Shown one piece after another: positions 11,101 through 18,493 of a stretch of 64,000 nucleotides of DNA. Origin of the DNA: Rhynchopus euleeides (lineage: Eukaryota; Euglenozoa; Diplonemea; Diplonemida; Diplonemidae); NCBI GenBank assembly GCA_963210315.1, contig OY723305.1:1178001-1242000 (forward strand), written 5' to 3'. The position numbers and the translations under genes were made by a program. Under the pieces are notes generated by a model that did no database searches, had not been told where the DNA came from, and was given only the letters and a program-made list of their open reading frames with translations. Positions within the stretch are counted from its first letter, which is position 1; each line of letters starts with the position of its first letter.

Positions 11101-14100
11101 GATGGCGCTGGAGTACGGCGACCACCCTGGCCTACACGGACGAGGCTGGTCGCGCTGTCACCTTCGACCCTGTTGCAGCAACGCCGAGCGCCTGGGCGAT
11201 CTTCGCGCACGACCTCCGCCAAACCCTGCGAAACGCCACGGCGGGGAAGCTGGCTGAACGCAGAGAGGACTTCCAAGGAGCAGAGCACGGCATTGACGGA
11301 AGGGTGACACGTTGCGTCCTGGAGGGGGAGGGCGCCGCAATTACGGGATACCAGCGAGGCCTCCTCCGCTCTGTCATTGCAGGGGCGGTGCCTGCCCGAG
11401 GGCGCACGGGCCTGGGGGAGGTGTGCCGGTACTGCACAGCTGGGGCCCCGGAGACGGTGTCGCACCTATGGTGGGACTGCGCGGCATGGGAGCCGGTCCG
11501 CCAGAAACACCCCGTAGCAGCGAGGGACCGAACTGCCTGGCCGGCATGCCTGGCGCAGTGTGGGGTAGCGCCCGTGTACAGATACGGCGTTCCGGAGAAC
11601 GAGCAGCCGCTGCCCATGTCTTTTGCTGACAGAATCACCACCGTGGCGCAGCTGCACCGCTACTTCATCGCAGTCTTGGCGGCGCGACAGGAGAAGGACG
11701 GGCTGCTCGACCGCTCTGTACGCCACCACCGCACTACAGTCTACCCCTGGGAGTGGAGCACCCCCACCCCCGAGAGTGCCTGCATCCCTGCACTGGCGCC
11801 ATCCGAAGTCAAGCAGACGTGGGGCAAGCGGCCCCCAGGCATGTGGGTGGCTCTCTGCGACTGGCTAAGGGGCCTGAAGTGGGGACCGCAGGGGGGTGAG
11901 CAAACTGTGACCCTGATGGAGCTAGCCGTGGACTTCGATCTGTCGACGGGCCTCACCCTCCCAGACACCGTGACACGCCGCATCCGCCCCCCTACCCACG
12001 TGGACCCGAATAAGAAGGGTGCGAGGGAGGCCCGCCCGCGCATTCCTGCAGACACGGCCCCGGGGCTCACCCTGTACTTTGACGGTGGCGCGCGCGACAA
12101 CGGCACCCCCTTCGCTGTGGCGGGGGCAGGGGCGGTGCTGTACCAAGACGGCTGCAAGGTCTCAGAGAAAGTGCTCCCGCTGCTGAACGTGCGTAGCAAC
12201 AACATTGCTGAGTACGAGGCGCTACGAGCAGGCCTGCGCCTCCTCGAGAGGGGCGATGCCCCTGAGGGCCCAGTCACAGTGCGAGGCGACTCCCAGGTGG
12301 TGCTGCGGCAGCTCCGAGGGGAATCCCTGTGCCGGGATGCCGCCCTCCGTCCTCTTTTCCTCAGCACGTCCGCGCTGGCTGCGGACCTCCAACCGAGGTT
12401 CACTCTCACGTATGAGCATGTGAAGAGGGAATCCAACACCGATGCTGACGCCCTCAGCAACGCCGCGATGGATGAGGCTGAAAGGCTGGGGGCCTCGCGG
12501 CAGAAGCTCCAGCAGGACCTCACGGTGTTCCAGAGCAGTATCCTAGGGAAAGCCGCCTCGCTGAAAGGACTCTGCAGTATGGTGACGAAAGTGGGCAAAG
12601 GGCCCTGGCATTGCGGTCATGCTGCCAACTCAACGGTCCTCACGGCTCTCGGCGGAACTGTGGCGGCGGGCCTGTCGAGGAGGGCCCAACTGAACCCTGC
12701 CACTGAATCGGTGATGCGCAGCCTCCAAGCACACCTGGCTGAGCCAGTCCACAGCCGGCAAGATACGGTATTCCATGACCGCGGAATGGCGTGGGCCGCC
12801 ACCTTCGCCCCACAGCCGCACTACCCAGAGGGCTGGCAGCAGCCGGCCCAGCAGTGGGCGGCGCGCGGTCGGCAGGCCAACAGCCGGGTGGGACGCCCAT
12901 GGGAGCGGAGGGGCGCTGCCCCCCGTACTGCCCCCCCTGGTGCCAGGAGGAACGCAAAGGTGCTTGCCTGCAAGTTGCATTGGAAGCCCCGTTGCTCGGC
13001 ATGCCAAAAGCGACGCCTCCCAGAGGAGGTGTGCTGCCGCAACCACCACAAAGAGGGGGACGGGCTCCCGGTCACTATGGGCTTCTGCAAACGCCACAGC
13101 ATGGACCGATGCGGTGACTGCTACAGCGATGGCAAATCACTAACACATTGCTGCCACACACACCACGCTGGCTATGCTGCACGCCCTCCTCCCCGGAGTG
13201 GCACTGAGTTGGCCCCACACTCTAACCCGAGTGGGGCCTCCGCTGTGACGTAGAAGTGGGCGGGGGTGGGCAATGATCCGCGCAGGATCTCCCCACACAA
13301 AACGTGGTCACCACACACACACACACACCCCTCCCCTCGAGCAATGCGAGGGCGAGGGGGGCGATGAGGTGAAAAATGCGAGGCCTGTTGGCTGTGTTGT
13401 GAGGGGGGACAGCCTCAACGTTCATCTTTTTGTTGACCCCCCACCCCCCACCTCCCACCCCCCACCCCCCCACTTCTGCTTGACATACCACGAGACCTCC
13501 TCGGTTGGGTTGTCATTCGACTCGAGGAATGTGCGCCAATGGAGGTAGATCGACATGCACGCGATGAGGTCGCTCGACTTCCCCGACGAGTGGCACTTCA
13601 TCACATTCTCGCAGTTCTCGAGTGCGGTGCCGATGGATGCAGGGTTCGGCGGGAGGCCCATCGCCTTCTCCTCAGGCGTCTGCTTCGCCTCCACGATGAA
13701 GGGCGACGGGTTCTGCACGATCGCCGTGGTAATCACCATGAGCTCTGTGATCGCAGGCTCAAACAGCGCACCATAGTAGGAGCACATCCCCGCCCTCACC
13801 GCCACCGGCAGCCTCTGCACCAGCTTCCCACGGAACGTGATGTCGTACAGCCTCGCCAGCTCCTCGTCGTGGACACGCTGCATCTCCACCTCCGCCTTCG
13901 CCAGCATCGCCTCCGCCGCCTTCTCCACACCAACATCCCCCTCCCCCCCCTTCCCATCCTTCTCCTCCTCCTCCTTCTTCTCCGCCCCTTCGCCCGCCGC
14001 AGCGCCACGCGCCTTCGCGCCACACTCCATGATATACTTCGACCACCCCAGGGACTCCCCGAGGGTTTCCCGCTCCCCCTCGAGGGTCGCCGTCTCCCGG

Positions 14101-16681
14101 CGGACGGCACACCCACTTTCGAGGAGGGAGCGGAGGGATGCAATCACAGCCTTGGGGACGGGCTCTCTCCTGCAGAGGGAGTACATGCAAAGGGGAGAGG
14201 CGCAGATCTGGAGGAGGTGCAGCGTGAGGTCGTCCAGCCTGCTGTGGCAGATCGGAGGGACCGGGTAGCGGGGGAGAGCGTCGATGTGGTTTTCGGAGAG
14301 CATCGAGAAGTAGAACCCGGGCTGCATCCGCCCGACACGCCCGCGGCGCTGCTGGTGTGACCCGTGGCTGATCCACTGGAGGACCAGGGGAGGGAAGAGC
14401 AGGCTGGGGGGAACCTCGGGGTTGATGTGCGGGCGCTTCACCAGGCAGAGGTCGACAACGTAAACCGCATCGGGCAGCGTGATGCTGACCTCCGCAATGT
14501 CGGTCGCGAGGTAGATCTTCTGCTTCCCCCCGGGGGGGTCCATTGCAATGGCATCCTGTATGCTGGAGAGGTCCACCATGCTGTGCCACGCGATGGGGTG
14601 GAAGCGGTATCCCATCTTCTGCGAGACCCAGAGACGGAAGCGGTCGACGTAGACCCTCCCGGGGAGGAAAACCAGGATGGCGTGCTGCGGCTGCGACACG
14701 TTGGCGATCAGCTTGATCACCTCCTGCGCGACGAGAATCGCGTTGTCGACAACCAGGGTCGCAACCGCACCCGGGGTGAAATTTTTCGTCGGCATCACCG
14801 CCAGCCCGCAGAGCGTGGAGCAGTCCTCCAAAAAGTAGTTGTGGATCGGGTAATCCTTCACGCAGTCGGTATACACCCCCACCTTCAGGCCTTCGAAATA
14901 CGACACCCAATCCTCCGTGTTGAGCGTGGCAGACATCAGGATCAGCTTGAAGTTGCCCCCCTTCAGCAAACACATCCGGAGCAGGGCGACCGTCACCTCG
15001 ATGTCCGGCTGCCTCTCGTGGAACTCATCGATGATGATATGCGTGAAAGGCGGCTTCATCGGGGAAGAGAGGAGCCGGAGGAGCAGGGTATAACTCGTCA
15101 TATACCACAGCTTGGTCTGCTCGGAGCCCTTCCTCTCCCCGCGGATCCAATACCCGACAGAGTCTCCGACAGGCTCGCCTGCGAGATCCGCAACGCGGGA
15201 CGCGAGGCTGAGAGTTGCTGTGCGGCGGGGCTGCGTCGTGCCGATCAGGACATCCTCCTCCGTATCCATCAGCCCCTTCGGAACGTTGGTGGACTTCCCG
15301 CTCCCCGTCTCCGTCACGACAAACGTCACCTGGTTCTCCTTGATCAGCCCCAGGATCTGCGCGATGTCGAGGCGCTCCACCTTGCTCTCCGGGCGGTCCC
15401 CGCTGAGGGTCTGCACCTCGGAGAGGAACTTCTGCTGAACATTCCCCTTCCGCTTCATCCGCTCGGCATGCTCCTTGCGGAACTGCTCCAGGAAATCCTC
15501 CTGGTTGGACTGCGGGGGGAACTGATAGGGGTTGCTGGGGCTGTCCTGCATCATCCGCTGCATCCTCGCATACGTCTCCGCCTCGCGCTGCCTGCGGAGG
15601 TTCTGGTTGTTCGCATTGCGCATCCGCCGCTTGTTCCGGTTCAGCTCCCTCTGAGACTCCCGGCTGTTCCGCCGGTTCCCCTGCTGCGACATCAGGTCCT
15701 GCAGAGGGAGGATCCCACCAGGCGCACCGCCCTTCCCCCCCATCGGCATGCCCGCACTCCGCACCTGCCCCCCGCCCTGCTGCACGGTCTGCATCAGCTG
15801 CTGCACGATGTTCGGCTGGGCCGGGCTGGTCTGCATGTCGCCGCCCTTCCCCTTCCCCTTCCCCATCTGCCCCTGCCCCTGGCCCTGCTGGGGGAAGCTC
15901 TGGAAGCCCTTCCCGCCCTTGCCGCCGGCAAACCCCTGCGCCATGCCGCCGCCCTTCCCGAGGTGATGGGGCATCTGCATGGGCGGACCCTGCGCCCCAC
16001 CCTTCCCGTTGAAGAGGTGGTGGTGCTGGTGGTGGTGCTGATGCTGCTGATGATGGTGGTGGTGCTGGTGGTGCGCGGCGTGCGACCCACGCCCCTGTTG
16101 CGGCTGCAGCGCGGTCGGCGGGACGCCCTCGCCTCCCCGCTGCTGGGTGGCCTGCCGCATCTGGTCGGCTTCCAGCTGCTGGAGGGTAATGGGCTGCTGT
16201 TGGTGTTGTTGCTGCTGCTGCGTCTGCTGCTGCTGGGGCTGCTGCCCCCGGTCCGCTGAGGGCTCGTCGTCCTCCATGTCCGTCACGTTGTCCTGCAGCA
16301 GGTCCAGCAAGTTCCGCACATCCTCGTCGGTGGTAGGCGCGTTGCCCTGCCCAGATCCCTTCTGGGGCGAGGGTGGTATGGACCCACCCACAGCAGCCGC
16401 CCCCTGCGACCGGGACTGCAGCAGTGCGCCCTGCGCCGGCTGCCCCTTGGAGGGCGAGTCGAAGCCAGGGGAGTCCATGAGAGGCGGCGGGCTGTTGGCA
16501 GGCGGCGCGAACACCGGGTCACGCCCCAGCAGCCCCCCCATGATGTCTTTGTAGTTGAGGTCGCTCTTCTCCGAAGCAGAGGGCTGCGGCTGGGCGGGCT
16601 TCTGCTGGATGGGGTGCATCTGGGCCTGTGGCTGCTGCTGCTGCTGCGGCTGCTGCTGCTGGGGCTGCCAGGACCGGTCAA

Positions 16682-16719
<38 letters not shown>

Positions 16720-17253
16720 GGCTGCCGCTGCTGCTGCTGCTGCTGCGGCTGCCGCTGCTGCTGCTGCTGCTGTTGCAGGAGCAGGATCTGGTGCACCTGC
16801 TGGTGCTGCTGCTGGTGCTGCTGCTGCTGCTGCTGCTGGTGCTGGTGGTGGTGCTGCTGTTGTTGCTGTATTCTTTGCAGCTGCTGGGGCTGCTGCTGCT
16901 GCACATGGTGCTGCTGCTGGTGGTGCGCATGGTGGTGCTGGTGCTGCTGCGGCACCTGCACAGCATGCTGCTGCTGGTGTTGGAGTTGTAGCTGCCGCAG
17001 CATCTGCTGCTGTTGATGTTGTTGATGATGTTGTTGCTGTGGTTGCTGTGGTTGCTGCTGGATCTGGACTGCGTGCTGGTGCTGCACCGGCTGCTGGTGC
17101 AGCTGGGCGACAGCCTGCTGCTGCTGCTGCTGTTGCTGCTGCACTGCCATGGGCTGAGGCGGTTGCCGCATCTGCTGGGCCTGAATCCACATCCGCTCCT
17201 GCTGCTGCAGTTGCTGGTGCTTCTGTGCGAGCTGCTGCTGAGATGGCTGCGGT

Positions 17254-17291
<38 letters not shown>

Positions 17292-17789
17292 CGGCTGATG
17301 CTGATGCGGTTGTGGTTGTTGATGTTGTTGTTGATGCTGCTGGTGGTGCTGGTGTTGGTGCTGCTGATGCTGATGCTGCTGGTGCTGCTTCTGCGCCTGC
17401 TGCATCTGAGCCTGGTTCCAGCCCTCCTCCTGCCTCCGGTCCTGCTCAGCAGGCCGCTCCACCTTCGACGGCACCTTCGACACCAGCCACGTAATCACGT
17501 CGCTTTCCGCCGGCATCTCCGATGCCCGCTTCACATACACAAAGTCGGGCGTCTGCCCCGCAGGTGAGGTGCTGGGCTGGGCACCCCCTTTGCCCTCGGG
17601 CACTACCGTGGCGAGAGGCGGTGGCTGCTGCGCCGCATGCCCGCCCTTGCCGCCGGCATTGCCTTTACCCCGTGCCGCAGGCAGGTAGCTGTAGTCGACC
17701 CCGGTCGTCGGGTGCCCCTTCCCACCGCCGTGCTGCTCATCGGAGCCCCCCCAGTGGCCAGGCCCGCCTCCCCGCCTGCCGTGCAGCAT
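2111..17789 (-). CDS. DEAH-family RNA helicase, seven exons, Q/H-rich N-terminus
   Basis: Exons on the minus strand: 17789-13489, 4607-4487, 4377-4097, 3749-3569, 3308-3201, 2983-2885, 2677-2111. All junctions are GTATG...AG and phases agree (W codon split TG|G at intron 1); the sum is 5658 bp, 1885 aa. Residues 1 to about 700 are low complexity, rich in Gln, His and GKG motifs. The helicase core follows: motif I TETGSGKS near 826, motif II DEFH near 918 in place of DEAH, motif III SAT near 951, motif VI QQRRGRVGR near 1148. Exons 1-2 join the helicase-associated region (ACMSIYLHWRTFLES... then HEFCKHIRAEL), and exons 3-4 resemble the C-terminal OB-fold of DHX36/DHX9-type proteins. The acidic tail after it is not conserved in that family. 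Role: ATP-dependent RNA unwinding; the exact pathway is unknown. The start at 17789 (MLHGRR) is chosen because the frame upstream has no helicase-like composition; an upstream exon is possible. Intron 1 holds an antisense LINE. Confidence 0.88.
4737..7121 (+). CDS. LINE-A ORF1, long coiled-coil protein
   Basis: The product is 794 aa from MSQADLHG. The frame stays open 64 codons upstream, but that stretch translates the CA repeat (HTHTHT) and host intron, so the ATG at 4737 inside the element is preferred. Residues from about 95 to 640 are heptad-like, rich in Gln, Ala, Glu, Leu and Arg, predicting a long coiled coil as in L1-type ORF1 proteins. The C-terminus is Pro/Ala/Ser/Thr-rich and ends in a basic segment. 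No zinc knuckle or RRM was seen. By position and by analogy with other LINEs it probably binds element RNA and forms the ribonucleoprotein; that role is inferred. Confidence 0.75.
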   Translation: MSQADLHGVSSGNTGPQAGGQQAAPLPPLEFTEPRRYELQPLPPLYGATHVRAILQHLHWDAVLDGLEGGVAVLAAERPPTHGSPPTWTLTVNGKEVVLTDTLLLEEQKQQEAAAKKKAEDVARLKRRYDSVSERLQAERADAARAGRAAKSQASGAVGRTGRGGGAAAAAKQHAQQAQQRVTRLQKDLEKIAGSLRELGHDPAPTAPDTAAGDGVAWQSEMLGLRRLLQEQDARRQQLEEQVGQLQLGHNNLAEQASQQVSQLQELLGSQAQEHGLHVQRVGDRLGRQEQRLEEQATLLQRLQERKPASPPATAPTQEAARELKEVKVHLRRQEGSLAKVAEAQQSLGEAVPLLHKRVGVLEQGAKGAAAGADLQRVATELASMGSRLEEQGRAHAAEMATARKGWEASRKALEDDMRGQLAQRDAQIRQAQVERDGLAADLHEARKAMLGLQGTAGQQEPLSHLQALQLQAEVDKVRADLEAQRALEQRRLDAAVAELRKSWEAQQGEAVVCDLRLQTERLGVAVKDLRASCEAQRKEATAAQQLSAQASVEQGARLQGRLDEVCGELREACEAQMVRLQQAGREEGEKVQRQLSQQASELGQSWQGLLEGVRDAEEGRKRQHQEMLSTVKRELGIDTRGRSGSKGAKGKAPPKPAAGPAMDAPPAPPAAATTPSSSTTTSTSTSTPAPPGDSHSKPVTPVAPETPATANAAPTPAQPAAVPPAAPAPPAQPAPPAPPLRDLAPTADAGDKAPPGREAGASRNGRVRQASITAYLRPRSNRLTPYPQKQEEE
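7155..13253 (+). CDS. LINE-A ORF2: OTU protease, APE endonuclease, reverse transcriptase, RNase H
   Basis: The product is 2032 aa. In order: an OTU-like cysteine protease at about 115-250 (KDGNCQYAGLAE with Cys135, and FHYDVL with His242 as the likely pair); an apurinic-type endonuclease at about 310-555 (LRVATANV, Glu341 in ALQET, LMGDLNTNP, final HCPLF); reverse transcriptase with Asp996 in ALDFKKCFD and Asp1088/1089 in FVDD; a type I RNase H at about 1640-1770 (FDGGA Asp1643, AEYEAL, RGDSQVV, NTDADAL, giving a full D-E-D-D set); and a Cys/His-rich C-terminus (CSACQKRR, CCRNHH, CGDC, HCCHTHH). It should nick target DNA and prime reverse transcription on it. The OTU domain may process the polyprotein or remove ubiquitin; that is not known. 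All catalytic residues that I can place are present, so it may be functional. Confidence 0.9.
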   Translation: MQAIDVPPGRGADHVWGRCTLAAGPPAAPHPEKQEVSGPTQTPPNRTPNRTPTPTSPPTPPRPSRAAVWAGDTQTTAPESWNPVDVASGAGEPRPLRGGGQEYSPSTIEQDEQWLTQAARRLMALRVPVPKDGNCQYAGLAEQCAEWTAEGLRAAVATSMRQDAERRASYVPDHDDPQAPASYDDYIERQTRLGTYGDAATLRVAAEVLDAQVWLLASNSKQYMTRCGKGAKVLGLTWRPFHYDVLRLPLSLARELAATPANQWTIPADLPTPAPAAAGGARAPSASQGPTAPPPLRRLRRPAHQLSSPGVLRVATANVTSLQTHLGDVAGLKADVVALQETRTPDPSKGTHNGYFAAHGWAMHWGKGMPRVAGANGREQTKPGGVAVMVKEGLVAQVVQPKTTQEKKLYDSTRMVHVVLAIGDGKTALHILCVYGHSGSEVGEQREALLQETLDHAAGLGQLPVLLMGDLNTNPETSAVLSQACRVGGWVDAATTHADLAQQRVQNTCWASENGTRLDICLMNPCAAPALRRVEVAKRGDYNIPTHCPLFVDLDLTAFRRPKKICILPTPFPAGKPKLGDAAARGVMQDVLAEGELRHGATAAQLLHRASTCGERFLKRVHVGHLERQEAAYTGRAEGYRMQWSRTATKHHPASARGAGDMNTRAKDGLLGNIRCLVKEGLKRLQAEKPYGLTNGEEHAWNAAKKRLREGGLPQGLQAALANTTSQLPDLEILEQALIVLEGSQRGMFDRLREARIRTWKARMQKAWTYEAGQVFAYLADRFCAPATFMRREDGSFTACPKEADELLRSDTAWGGYFRKYATTPEPRWDTFRQRYLRFLPETADMECKTITAEDVGKALAKMSTSTSPGLHGWRVHELRQLPHELLKLFAEVFNEVERSGEWPEQLMHAMICLIPKPGSSGEPLSQRPISITPVLYRVWAAIRVKPALKWLETIAPEDLHGCRPGHGAEDLIWHLAARIEEAHLTGRPLHGVALDFKKCFDTVPIDLTFRLAAELGFDTRVLRTLRAAYRTMQRHFRASGTIGEGFLPTNGIMQGCPISVVLINVLVGVWMRMVEHRQDTRALSFVDDVYATASSPEVLQEVVNDSADFSHDTGMAICAEIKSHVFSTSPGPLRIMYRARDGEATPLRQRNSFDCLGAMLHARLIREGRTAPQSERIARRKEGAQQNLRRTSALPLPVQWKGQAAAMTAGARLYYDALVTRWDSKAIRRWRGLFVAALWSGPPRRAQEIVLCVLHQAHRVDPAIAPPYRQITTWAKQIKKWGHSRVLSEEAWGSKERLEGTGPLALFWAALQGIGWRWSTATTLAYTDEAGRAVTFDPVAATPSAWAIFAHDLRQTLRNATAGKLAERREDFQGAEHGIDGRVTRCVLEGEGAAITGYQRGLLRSVIAGAVPARGRTGLGEVCRYCTAGAPETVSHLWWDCAAWEPVRQKHPVAARDRTAWPACLAQCGVAPVYRYGVPENEQPLPMSFADRITTVAQLHRYFIAVLAARQEKDGLLDRSVRHHRTTVYPWEWSTPTPESACIPALAPSEVKQTWGKRPPGMWVALCDWLRGLKWGPQGGEQTVTLMELAVDFDLSTGLTLPDTVTRRIRPPTHVDPNKKGAREARPRIPADTAPGLTLYFDGGARDNGTPFAVAGAGAVLYQDGCKVSEKVLPLLNVRSNNIAEYEALRAGLRLLERGDAPEGPVTVRGDSQVVLRQLRGESLCRDAALRPLFLSTSALAADLQPRFTLTYEHVKRESNTDADALSNAAMDEAERLGASRQKLQQDLTVFQSSILGKAASLKGLCSMVTKVGKGPWHCGHAANSTVLTALGGTVAAGLSRRAQLNPATESVMRSLQAHLAEPVHSRQDTVFHDRGMAWAATFAPQPHYPEGWQQPAQQWAARGRQANSRVGRPWERRGAAPRTAPPGARRNAKVLACKLHWKPRCSACQKRRLPEEVCCRNHHKEGDGLPVTMGFCKRHSMDRCGDCYSDGKSLTHCCHTHHAGYAARPPPRSGTELAPHSNPSGASAVT
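13309..13326 (+). repeat. CA microsatellite at LINE-A 3' end
   Basis: About nine CA units follow the LINE-A 3' UTR. A similar CA run (4690-4710) lies immediately before the 5' UTR. The match of the two sides is what suggests a CA-targeted insertion or a CA tail. Confidence 0.8.
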
Positions 17790-18493
17790 CACACGGAGGA
17801 GAGGCTGTGCACGCCCCCCCCCTGCACACGATGCGTTTGCGCCAAAACTATGCGCTGCGTGGACGGTGTCCGTGCCACGCTCCTGCAGCGATGGATGGTG
17901 TAGGTTCACTGAGCACAACTGTGTTATTTTGGAAGAACGCATGCTGCGCCGCCCGCTGCCACACAGCCTGCATTGTTGCTTACTGTCACAAGCAATATTG
18001 TTTGCGTAAACCCCCCCCCCCTCCTCCTTCCGGAGAAATGAGAGAACATCTTCAAAAGGGAAGAGACAGCGCATGCGAGATGGGAGGTGGTCAGAGGTCT
18101 GAAAATACGGGGAGGGGTGCGTGGGTTGATACGGGGCCGGTGGCGGATCAGGGGCTTGTCGGATCGAATCAGTATCGCCTTGTGCCGCCGCCAGGCAGGT
18201 TCGTCACACCTTCCCCCCTCCCCCCCCCCACATCCACACCCCCCCCCCTCCTCTTCCGTTGATCAGGGTTTGCTGCTGCCCACCCCAGCCCCCCCTATTG
18301 GCTGACCCCACAAACAAACCTTCTTCCGATCTGTGCGGGTGTGAGGGGGCAGGCGAGGGTCTGCAAGACCCACAGGGATCACACAGCCTCTTGCCCTTCT
18401 CCTATTCCTCCTCCACCCCAGCCCACCCCCCCCCCCCACCCCCCCAACCACCCCTCCTTCCGTACAGCTCTTTCTTCACACAGGTTACCCGCG

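Larger units (their letters stand above)
4711..13326 (+). mobile_element. LINE-A: full-length APE-type non-LTR retrotransposon with OTU domain
   Basis: The two ORFs stand 33 bp apart (4737-7121 and 7155-13253). The element is bordered on the left by a CA repeat (4690-4710) and ends on the right in another CA repeat (about 13309-13326), so it either inserted into a CA microsatellite or ends in a CA tail. The 5' UTR is very short. Both frames are intact, which indicates a fairly recent insertion. No poly(A) tail is seen. Confidence 0.85.
4608..13488 (-). other. Intron 1 of the helicase gene, 8.9 kb, containing LINE-A
   Basis: The donor is GTATGT after ...GTCTCGTG and the acceptor is CTCCCTCCACAAACAG. 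Joining the exons restores TGG TGC AAC in frame and continues the helicase-associated domain. Only about 280 bp is host intron; the rest is the retrotransposon, which lies in the opposite orientation to the gene. Other introns of this gene are between about 100 and 350 bp. Confidence 0.85.

Noticed and set aside
13422..13488. Helicase gene ending shortly after 13488 as a complete protein
   Set aside because: The frame beyond runs into G/P-rich sequence after a GTATGT donor, and the missing C-terminal domain is found in phase at 4607 and beyond.
16628..17494. Poly-Ala, poly-Leu and poly-Cys frames opposite the helicase gene
   Set aside because: They are the complement of the CAG/CAC-rich Q/H tract. 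The helicase frame continues to conserved motifs, while these have none.
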